A stretch of DNA of 12,537 bases from assembly GCA_002439555.1 (NCBI GenBank), contig DJOC01000051.1:9188-21724 (forward strand), written 5' to 3'. Positions 7,840-12,367 of the stretch are shown piece after piece (position 1 is the stretch's first letter; each line of letters opens with the position of its first letter). Origin of the DNA: Caryophanales bacterium UBA6448 (GTDB taxonomy: Bacteria > Bacillota_I > Bacilli_A > RF39 > UBA660). The notes beneath the pieces were generated by a model. The model saw nothing but the letters and a program-made list of their open reading frames with translations, ran no database searches and was not told the DNA's origin. The position numbers and the translations under genes were made by a program.

Positions 7840-8172
7840 ATGGAGATAATCGAAATTAAAAAGGCATTAACCCTGCAAAAAAAAATGAATTTACCTGGAA
7901 ATTTATATCATAAAACACAAATTGATTTTGCATATAATACTAATCATATGGAAGGTTCAACAATTACATCAGATGAAACAGCAAGTATATATGATACAGG
8001 AACCATCTTAACGTCAAATGATAAGGTCATTGTTTTAAAAGATGCTACAGAAATTAAAAATCATTTTACTTTGTTTAAATATATGCTTGATACTGTAGAT
8101 GAACCACTAACTGAAAATATGATTAAAAAGTATCATTTTATATTAAAAAATGGTTCATTTCTTTTTAGATAA
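7840..8172 (+). pseudogene. Fic-family protein, truncated before the catalytic motif
   Basis: A 110-residue N-terminal piece of a Fic-domain protein (AMP or other nucleotidyl transferase). Visible are the family start (FAYNTNHMEGSTITSDETASI), the inhibitory-helix motif S/T-x3-E-G/N as T34-NHM-E38-G39, and the helices up to LTENMIKKYHFILKNG, which in intact proteins lead into the core. The open frame stops right there at 8172. The catalytic HPFxDGNGR motif is absent, and I found no trace of it in the next 400 bases. A good ribosome-binding site and promoter remain. It could be a decayed gene, or less likely a stand-alone inhibitory fragment. It sits at the edge of the accessory block next to repeats, which fits loss by rearrangement. 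Confidence 0.72.
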
Positions 8173-8246
8173 TGATTAATATAAAGTGAAAAATTTTACT
8201 TAAACATGAAAAATCTTTCAGTGGGATTAGTTATAAAATACATTTA

Positions 8247-8282
8247 ATACTAAAGAAAAAATGGATTTTATTAATTTAATAT
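8247..8282 (+). repeat. 36-bp direct repeat, copy A
   Basis: Matches 8483-8518 at 34 of 36 positions (it differs at repeat positions 16 and 17). It contains TTTTATTAATTTAATAT and ends 24 bases before the -35 of the small RNA promoter. The copies lie 236 bases apart and bracket the small RNA with its two terminators. Confidence 0.8.
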
Positions 8283-8306
8283 ATCCTAGAATTTTTGTCA
8301 AAATAA

Positions 8307-8334
8307 TTGACATTTATAATTATTAGTGTATAAT
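8307..8334 (+). promoter_or_regulatory. Strong sigma-A-type promoter of a small RNA
   Basis: Perfect consensus TTGACA (8307-8312) and TATAAT (8329-8334) with a 16-base spacer. Transcription would start near 8341. No gene follows before two terminators, so the promoter appears to serve a short RNA. Confidence 0.75.
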
Positions 8335-8340
8335 TGTATG

Positions 8341-8420
8341 TAATTGGTACTCAGGAAACTTTCGAAGCCCTGAGTCAATTAGTCCTTAATTTTCTTTATA
8401 GAAAGTTAAGGACTTTTTTA
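8341..8420 (+). ncRNA. Predicted ~80-nt structured small RNA, unidentified
   Basis: The RNA would contain two hairpins. The first pairs AATTG (8342-8346) with CAATT (8376-8380), then after a 2-base bulge ACTCAGG (8349-8355) with CCTGAGT (8369-8375). Its 13-base loop can form a small inner CTT/AAG stem. The second is a terminator hairpin with a T run. The consensus promoter and terminator define a stand-alone transcript. There is no start codon with a ribosome-binding site inside it. It does not match SRP RNA, tmRNA, RNase P, tRNA or a riboswitch class I recognise. It lies upstream of ftsA, which has its own promoter, so it is probably a trans-acting RNA or a remnant leader. Confidence 0.6.
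8381..8419 (+). terminator. Rho-independent terminator of the small RNA
   Basis: AGTCCTTAA (8381-8389) pairs perfectly with TTAAGGACT (8406-8414); a further TTTC/GAAA stretch may extend the stem. A run of six T follows. It is a strong, well-formed terminator. Confidence 0.85.
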
Positions 8421-8429
8421 TATTAGAAG

Positions 8430-8452
8430 TGCCTAAACTACTAGGCATTTTT
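8430..8452 (+). terminator. Second terminator upstream of ftsA
   Basis: TGCCTA (8430-8435) pairs with TAGGCA (8442-8447) around a 6-base loop and is followed by five T. It backs up the previous terminator and insulates ftsA. Confidence 0.65.
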
Positions 8453-8482
8453 ATAAAAGTTTCACCTAACTAAAAGTTCTAT

Positions 8483-8518
8483 ATACTAAAGAAAAAAATG
8501 ATTTTATTAATTTAATAT
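8483..8518 (+). repeat. 36-bp direct repeat, copy B
   Basis: Second copy of the repeat at 8247-8282, 34 of 36 identical. It ends 9 bases before the -35 of the ftsA promoter, so it occupies the UP-element or activator position. Confidence 0.8.
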
Positions 8519-8527
8519 GAAAATTTC

Positions 8528-8556
8528 TTGAAAGAAATTAATAGTTAAGGTATAAT
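8528..8556 (+). promoter_or_regulatory. ftsA-ftsZ promoter
   Basis: TTGAAA (8528-8533) and a perfect TATAAT (8551-8556) with a 17-base spacer, placing the start near 8563, shortly before the GGTGAGG ribosome-binding site of ftsA. It probably drives both ftsA and ftsZ. Confidence 0.8.
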
Positions 8557-8581
8557 AAGACTAGAAAAAATAGGTGAGGGT

Positions 8582-9826
8582 ATGAGAAAGATTATAGCTT
8601 GTTTAGATATTGGTTCTTTTAGTATTAAACTTGTTGTCGGAGAAATAACTAAAAATAAAGTTAATATTTTAGCGTGTGCAGAAAGTCCCTCACAAGGAAT
8701 TAAGAAAGGTTATATAGTAAATCCTGAAAGTGCTAGTATAGCAATTAAAGATGTTTTTTCTAAATGTGAAAATATGTTGGGGCTTCCAATAAAAAGTGTA
8801 CTTCTTTGTGTACCCACTGATAATCTTGAGTGTTTTGTTTCTAGCGCTTCAGTTAATATTACAAATGAAGATAATGTTATAACTCATGATGATATTACAA
8901 AAGCAATGCAAAAAAGTATTTATAAAAAGATTGATGATAATAAGGAATTAGTTACAATTTTACCAACAAAGTTTATTATAAATGATGATGAAGTTGTATC
9001 TAACCCAGTTAAATGTGTTGCGGGAAAATTAACAGTTAATGTCGTCGCAGTAGTTGTACCTAAAATAAATACAGATAATATAATAAAATTTTTAAGTAAA
9101 CTTAATATAAAAGTTTTAGATATATGTATAGAACCAATAAATGATTACTATGAATTTAAAAGGCCAGAGTATGCTAAAAGTGTTGGTGCTGTAGTAAATA
9201 TTGGTTATAGTAATTTAACTGTATCAATTATTAACAAGGGAATCCTTACATCTAGCGAGATAATTGATATAGCATCTTCCTCAATAGATAAAGATATTGC
9301 TTACGTTTTTAAAACAAATAAGAAAGATGCAAACTATATAAAAGAGAATTTTACTTGTGCAGATATACATATGGCAAGACCAAGTGAAAGTATTGTAATC
9401 AAAGATATTAATGGTGATGATAGAAAAATTTCTGAGTATGAAGCCACAAATGTAGCAATATCGAGGTTAAAAGAACTTGCTGGCTTAATAAAAAAGCAAA
9501 TTAACCTCTTAACAAAAAAAGAAATAAGTTATATAATAATTACAGGGGGAGTTACAAACTTACCTTATTTTGAACATTTTATTCAAGATAACTTTAAAGA
9601 TTTAGCAAACTATGAAGTTGTTAAAGAACTTGGAGTTAGAGATAATAAATATTCAAATGTAGTAGGTGCTATAAAATATTATAATAGCAGATTGAAATTA
9701 AGAAATGTTGAAATATCAATATTTGATTTAGAACAGCAAGAAGAACTTGGGGGAACTTCAAAAAAAGTAAACATATCCGAAAATTCTCTTCTTGGCAAAA
9801 TATATGGATATTTTTTTGATAATTAA
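8582..9826 (+). CDS. ftsA: Cell division protein FtsA
   Basis: A 414-residue actin-like ATPase-fold protein that tethers FtsZ to the membrane and helps recruit the divisome. The phosphate-1 loop is LDIGSFSIKLVVGE (8-21), the FtsA-specific SHS2/1C insertion follows, and the adenosine loop is IIITGGVTNL (318-327). A C-terminal amphipathic segment, SLLGKIYGYFFDN, fits the membrane-targeting helix. The phosphate-2 loop reads AVVNIGYSN (203-211), with N206 where Asp is usual and GYSN where GGGT is common, so nucleotide handling may differ. GGTGAGG lies upstream of ATG 8582. ftsZ starts 12 bases after the stop with a strong ribosome-binding site, the classic ftsAZ operon. Confidence 0.95.
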   Translation: MRKIIACLDIGSFSIKLVVGEITKNKVNILACAESPSQGIKKGYIVNPESASIAIKDVFSKCENMLGLPIKSVLLCVPTDNLECFVSSASVNITNEDNVITHDDITKAMQKSIYKKIDDNKELVTILPTKFIINDDEVVSNPVKCVAGKLTVNVVAVVVPKINTDNIIKFLSKLNIKVLDICIEPINDYYEFKRPEYAKSVGAVVNIGYSNLTVSIINKGILTSSEIIDIASSSIDKDIAYVFKTNKKDANYIKENFTCADIHMARPSESIVIKDINGDDRKISEYEATNVAISRLKELAGLIKKQINLLTKKEISYIIITGGVTNLPYFEHFIQDNFKDLANYEVVKELGVRDNKYSNVVGAIKYYNSRLKLRNVEISIFDLEQQEELGGTSKKVNISENSLLGKIYGYFFDN

Positions 9827-9838
9827 GGAGGAAAGTAG

Positions 9839-10891
9839 ATGTCAAATTTAGTAATGGATCAAGTAGCAAAAATAAAAGTTGTTGGTGTAGGCGGAGGCGG
9901 TTGTAATGCCGTTAACCGAATGATTGAAGAAGGAGTACAAAGTGTAGAGTTTTATGTAGTTAATACAGATTTACAAGTGCTTAATGCTTCATTATGTCCT
10001 AATAAAATTCAAATAGGTAAAAATATTACTGGTGGTAGAGGTGCTGGTGCAAATCCTGAAGTTGGTAGAGCTGCAGCTCTAGAAAGCAAAAGTGAACTTG
10101 AGGAAGCTTTAACTGGTGCTGATATGGTTTTTGTTGCTTGTGGTATGGGAGGCGGAACTGGTACTGGTGCTGCTCCAATTATTGCAGAGATTGCACAAGA
10201 ACTTGGATCACTTACTGTTGGTATAGTTACAAAACCATTTAAGTTCGAAGGTAAAAGAAGAATGGAAAATGCACTTTTAGGACTTGATGATTTAAAAAAA
10301 CATGTAGATACTTTAATTGTAATTCCTAATGATCGTTTAAGGGATATTATAGATAAAACAACATCATTTGATGATGCATTTAAAGAAGTTGATAATGTTC
10401 TTCATAGAGGTGTACAATCAATTTCTGACCTTATTGCTGTTACTGGAGTTATCAACCTTGACTTTGCAGATGTTAAAACTGTTATGGAAAAAAGTGGTAC
10501 AGCAATTATTGGTATTGGTTGTGCTGCTGGAGAAAATAGAGCAATTGAGGCTGCAAAACAAGCTGTATCAAATTCTCTTCTTGAGGAAACTATTGATGGA
10601 GCAAGAAATGCTATTGTCAATGTAACAGGTGGTAATAACCTTACATTATTTGAAATTGAAGATGCAGTTGAAACTGTTAGAGAGGCAGCAAATAATGATG
10701 TTAATATTATCTTCGGTGCAATTAAAAATGAAAATCTTCAAGATGAAGTTATTGTTACTGTAATTGCAACAGGATTTGATGAAGAAATTAGTAATGAAAC
10801 ATTATTTGATGGACAACTTCCTAAAAGAAAAACACCAGAGATTTTAGATAATGATTATGAAATTCCTCCATTCTTAAGAAGTCAAGACTAA
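9839..10891 (+). CDS. ftsZ: Cell division protein FtsZ
   Basis: A 350-residue tubulin-like GTPase that polymerises into the cytokinetic ring. The N-terminal [15 protein letters not shown] (14-28), the tubulin signature GGGTGTG (104-110) and the T7 synergy loop NLDFADVK (206-213) that completes the GTPase site of the next subunit are all intact. The C-terminal conserved peptide, [11 protein letters not shown] (340-350), is the FtsA-binding tail and is at the extreme end; the linker before it is short. GGAGG is placed 8 bases before the ATG. Codon use is less AT-biased than in the accessory block, as expected of a highly expressed gene. No terminator of its own is seen; the first downstream hairpin belongs to a small RNA whose promoter begins right after the stop codon. 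Confidence 0.98.
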   Translation: MSNLVMDQVAKIKVVGVGGGGCNAVNRMIEEGVQSVEFYVVNTDLQVLNASLCPNKIQIGKNITGGRGAGANPEVGRAAALESKSELEEALTGADMVFVACGMGGGTGTGAAPIIAEIAQELGSLTVGIVTKPFKFEGKRRMENALLGLDDLKKHVDTLIVIPNDRLRDIIDKTTSFDDAFKEVDNVLHRGVQSISDLIAVTGVINLDFADVKTVMEKSGTAIIGIGCAAGENRAIEAAKQAVSNSLLEETIDGARNAIVNVTGGNNLTLFEIEDAVETVREAANNDVNIIFGAIKNENLQDEVIVTVIATGFDEEISNETLFDGQLPKRKTPEILDNDYEIPPFLRSQD

Positions 10892-10920
10892 TTGACTAAC
10901 TAAATAAAATATGCTATATT
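10892..10920 (+). promoter_or_regulatory. Extended -10 promoter of small RNA 1 (candidate antitoxin)
   Basis: TTGACT (10892-10897), a 17-base spacer, and TATATT (10915-10920) preceded by TGC, an extended -10. It begins at the base after the ftsZ stop codon and points into a region with no plus-strand gene. Confidence 0.7.
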
Positions 10921-10947
10921 AGGTATGTAAGAACAAAACTTACATAT

Positions 10948-10992
10948 AATAAAAAAAGGAAGCAATCGTTTTTTGGATGACGAGCGCTACCA
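10948..10992 (-). terminator. Predicted terminator of the small-peptide mRNA
   Basis: Read on the minus strand, GGTAGCGCTCG pairs with CGATTGCTTCC with two mismatches, a 12-base loop, and then TTTTTTT. It would end the peptide mRNA about 90 bases after its stop codon. The same DNA, on the plus strand, forms the central hairpin of small RNA 1. Confidence 0.55.
10957..10992. repeat. Left arm of inverted structured repeat
   Basis: Plus-strand GGAAGCAATCG ... CGAGCGCTACCA. The minus strand of 11181-11208 carries GGAAGTAACCG ... CGGGCGCTACCA, the same element inverted. GCGCTACCA (10984-10992) is exact in both. The arms flank the small-peptide gene. Confidence 0.75.
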
Positions 10993-11012
10993 GTTTAATA
11001 GTAAACGCTCAA

Positions 11013-11044
11013 CTTACATTACTGTAAGCTGGGCACTTTTTATT
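11013..11044 (+). terminator. Terminator of small RNA 1
   Basis: CTTACA and TGTAAG form a 6-base stem with a 4-base loop, then CTGGGCAC and TTTTT. An alternative stem pairs CCAG (10990-10993) with CTGG (11029-11032). The T run covers the stop codon of the opposing small gene. Confidence 0.6.
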
Positions 11045-11144
11045 TTAATATAAGAATTAAAATAATGACTAAACTGGCCAAAATTATAAAACTTATATTT
11101 AATATTATCCAATATGTAAAAAATACTTTAGTTGACTTCTTCAT
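11040..11144 (-). CDS. 34-residue hydrophobic membrane peptide, candidate type I toxin
   Basis: ATG (11144) to TAA encodes 34 residues: a basic start MKKSTK, a hydrophobic helix from about residue 8 to 33 (FFTYWIILNISFIILASLVI and on), and a final Lys. It would be a single-pass inner-membrane peptide, as in type I toxins of the TxpA, BsrG and Fst kinds, though its sequence matches none that I recall. Support for being real: AGGTGG 7 bases before the ATG, a near-consensus extended -10 promoter 70 bases upstream, and a dedicated convergent RNA. The 5' UTR can sequester the ribosome-binding site, and the mRNA ends are complementary. It sits between ftsZ and spoIIGA, where Bacillus has bpr. It could instead be a small regulator of division or sporulation proteins. 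Confidence 0.65.
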   Translation of the reverse strand: MKKSTKVFFTYWIILNISFIILASLVIILILILK

Positions 11145-11147
11145 AGG

Positions 11148-11184
11148 ACCACCTCGCTTTCTTTTAAAAGAATAGTTGAGTGGT
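11148..11184 (-). promoter_or_regulatory. 5' UTR hairpin sequestering the small-peptide ribosome-binding site
   Basis: On the minus strand ACCACTC (11178-11184) can pair with GAGGTGGT (11148-11155, the Shine-Dalgarno site) with one bulged G. Between them TTCTTTTAAAAGAA (11159-11172) folds on itself. The structure would keep translation low until another pairing frees the site. Confidence 0.5.
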
Positions 11185-11208
11185 AGCGCCCGCCTAACGG
11201 TTACTTCC
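11181..11208. repeat. Right arm of inverted structured repeat
   Basis: On the minus strand this is GGAAGTAACCG, a 5-base loop, CGGGCGCTACC and A. It is the predicted first ~28 nt of the peptide mRNA. It shares the GG-A-AGY-AA-YCG / CGR-GC-GCU-A-CC hairpin pattern with the left arm at 10957-10992. Confidence 0.75.
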
Positions 11209-11215
11209 TATATTA

Positions 11216-11244
11216 ATGATACCACTGGTTAGAATTTATGTCAA
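11216..11244 (-). promoter_or_regulatory. Extended -10 promoter of the small-peptide gene
   Basis: On the minus strand, perfect TTGACA (11239-11244), a 17-base spacer, and TATCAT (11216-11221) preceded by TGG, an extended -10. Transcription would start near 11208-11209 at the GGAAG of the right repeat arm. Confidence 0.8.
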
Positions 11245-11288
11245 TAACAAATGTTTGTAAAAATTAAATTTAAATGCACCAAAAAGGA

Positions 11289-11317
11289 TTGCAATTCATT
11301 ATATTTTTTGTTATATT
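11289..11317 (+). promoter_or_regulatory. Promoter of small RNA 2
   Basis: TTGCAA (11289-11294), a 17-base spacer, and TATATT (11312-11317). The -10 hexamer and its distance to the GTAAG transcript start are the same as for small RNA 1. Confidence 0.6.
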
Positions 11318-11323
11318 TAATTT

Positions 11324-11434
11324 GTAAGATAAATGTCTTACAAATTAGTGGAGCCACTCGTAATTGCTATGCGAGCCCTACCGTTAATAGGAATCTTTAA
11401 TTTATTTGCAAAAATGAATTAAGGCGCTTTTTAT
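11324..11434 (+). ncRNA. Small RNA 2: relative of small RNA 1
   Basis: Predicted ~110 nt. It starts with GTAAG, 7 bases after the -10, in an 11-bp hairpin (11319-11329 with 11336-11346). Next comes a hairpin with CTCG/CGAG followed by CCCTACC, recalling the GCGCTACC of small RNA 1. It ends in a terminator whose tail, GCGCTTTTTATTTTAATA, differs by one base from that of small RNA 1. The shared promoter geometry, 5' hairpin and tail indicate a duplicated RNA gene. I found no convincing convergent peptide gene opposite its 3' end, so it may be an orphan antitoxin-like RNA or may act in trans. It lies about 175 bases upstream of spoIIGA. Confidence 0.6.
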
Positions 11435-11437
11435 TTT
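11395..11437 (+). terminator. Terminator of small RNA 2
   Basis: A 13-bp stem (11395-11407 with 11412-11424, two G-U pairs) closed by a GCAA tetraloop, then CGCTTTTTATTTT. A strong structure despite few G-C pairs. Confidence 0.8.
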
Positions 11438-11447
11438 AATAATGGTA

Positions 11448-11475
11448 AAAGGAAATGGCGTTGTCATTTCTTTTT
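11448..11475 (+). terminator. Second hairpin-T-run upstream of spoIIGA
   Basis: AAAGGAAATG (11448-11457) pairs with CATTTCTTTT (11465-11474) around a 7-base loop, ending in five T. It is a likely back-up terminator isolating spoIIGA from upstream transcription. Confidence 0.55.
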
Positions 11476-11549
11476 GCTTGTTACAAAATATATTGTCATT
11501 TTGAAAACAATAAAAAAATTTTTTTTTGAAATGAAATATAAAATAACAT

Positions 11550-11593
11550 TTAGACATTATTTGACATAATTTTTATTTCTTTTTTTATAAAAT
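11550..11593 (+). promoter_or_regulatory. spoIIGA promoter with two Spo0A-box-like sites
   Basis: TTAGACA (11550-11556) and TTTGACA (11560-11566) each match the 0A box TTCGACA at 6 of 7 positions and lie exactly 10 bases apart. The second contains a consensus -35, TTGACA (11561-11566). Candidate -10 hexamers are TATAAA (11586-11591, 19-base spacer) and TAAAAT (11588-11593, 21-base spacer). The Bacillus spoIIG promoter is known for tandem 0A boxes overlapping its -35 and a long 22-base spacer, so activation by phosphorylated Spo0A is inferred here. Confidence 0.5.
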
Positions 11594-11608
11594 AGTGTTG
11601 GTGATGAT

Positions 11609-12367
11609 ATGACAGTTTATATTGATTTAGTATGTATAATTAATTTTATATATGATTTTTTAATACTTCTTACTGTATCATTTACTTTAAAAAGAAATAG
11701 AAAAATTTATTATTATATCTTGTCTTCCTTAATAGGGGTGTTATCTATATTTTTATTATTTTTAAAAATTAATAATATAATTTTATTTTTATTAAAAATA
11801 TTAATAAGTGTAATTATGGTAATAGTTGCTTTTGGTTATAAATCAATAAAATATACAATATCAAATATTATATATTTTTATATGACTTCGATAATCCTTG
11901 CAGGTTTTCTATACTTAATAAAGGGAAATAGTTCTAACTTTAATTTAAATTATATTGTGCTTTTAATAATAGGACCAATAATACTTTTTATATATTATAA
12001 AAGTAATAAAAAATTAAAAAATACATATAGTGATTATTATAAAATTAAAATAGTATTTGATAATATAGAGTATAATTTAGTATCTTTTTATGATAATGGT
12101 AATAATTTAAAAGACCCTGTAAGTAGAAAAAGTATTATTATTGTAGAAAATAATAGATTAGAAAAAATATATAATATTAGATCACCAGTCTATGTACCAG
12201 TTATTACTGTTAAGGGTACGCATCTTATGAAATGCTTTAAACCTAGTTATATAATTTTAAATGATAAAAAAATATATAATTATTTAATTGGCGAAAGCTC
12301 TATTAAATTTAGTGATGGAGTAGAGTGTTTATTAAATAAAAGTTTAAAGGAGGATGGTTATGTTTAA
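11609..12367 (+). CDS. spoIIGA: Sporulation sigma-E processing peptidase SpoIIGA
   Basis: A 252-residue membrane aspartic protease that cleaves pro-sigma-E at the sporulation septum in response to the forespore signal protein SpoIIR. Residues 1-130 contain five hydrophobic segments (about 4-26, 33-52, 55-76, 82-104, 112-130), opening with the typical VYIDLVCIINFIYDFLIL. The cytoplasmic protease domain carries the active-site motif SFYDNGNNLKDPVS, with catalytic D162 in D-N-G-N where D-T-G-N is usual. It is shorter than the ~309-residue Bacillus protein. GGTGAT precedes ATG 11609. Its last 8 bases overlap sigE, whose ribosome-binding site lies inside it, so protease and substrate are co-expressed as in the Bacillus spoIIG operon. 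Confidence 0.92.
   Translation: MTVYIDLVCIINFIYDFLILLTVSFTLKRNRKIYYYILSSLIGVLSIFLLFLKINNIILFLLKILISVIMVIVAFGYKSIKYTISNIIYFYMTSIILAGFLYLIKGNSSNFNLNYIVLLIIGPIILFIYYKSNKKLKNTYSDYYKIKIVFDNIEYNLVSFYDNGNNLKDPVSRKSIIIVENNRLEKIYNIRSPVYVPVITVKGTHLMKCFKPSYIILNDKKIYNYLIGESSIKFSDGVECLLNKSLKEDGYV

Larger units (their letters stand above)
10927..11045 (+). ncRNA. Small RNA 1: candidate antisense antitoxin RNA
   Basis: Predicted ~119 nt, starting at the G 7 bases after the -10 and ending in TTTTTATTTT. It has a 5' hairpin (TATGTAAG 10924-10931 with CTTACATA 10939-10946), a central hairpin GGAAGCAATCG (10957-10967) with CGAGCGCTACC (10981-10991), and a 3' hairpin (CTTACA 11013-11018 with TGTAAG 11023-11028) before the T run. 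It is convergent with the 34-residue membrane-peptide gene, overlaps that gene's stop codon, and is complementary to its whole predicted 3' UTR. That is the arrangement of antitoxin RNAs such as RatA and SR4. The promoter offset, 5' hairpin and 3' end match the small RNA at 11324-11434. No protein-coding capacity is seen. Confidence 0.65.

Noticed and set aside
8341..8380. Possible SRP RNA, tRNA-like element or riboswitch for ftsA.
   Set aside because: The conserved SRP loop (GGAAG/AGCAG) is absent, there is no cloverleaf, and a strong terminator plus a separate ftsA promoter argue against a cis leader.
8391..8455. A 20-codon minus-strand reading frame across the two terminators upstream of ftsA (MPSSLGTSNIKKSLTFYKEN).
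   Set aside because: Its only ribosome-binding-like sequence (AGGTGA) is about 14 bases away, the frame is made of terminator arms, and no promoter is seen.
10957..11208. The inverted repeats as ends of a small transposable element (MITE).
   Set aside because: No target-site duplication flanks them, the flanks are unrelated AT-rich bases, and the repeats coincide with transcript ends and RNA hairpins. A mobile origin is not excluded if more copies exist.
11247..11258. ACAAA/TTTGT dyad upstream of the small-peptide promoter as an operator.
   Set aside because: Only 5-base arms in a very AT-rich stretch; expected by chance and without a candidate binder.
11430..11580. Short minus-strand frames opposite small RNA 2 (up to 21 codons) as a second toxin gene.
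   Set aside because: None has a ribosome-binding site, a hydrophobic helix or a promoter like that of the 34-residue gene; they look like chance frames in AT-rich DNA.
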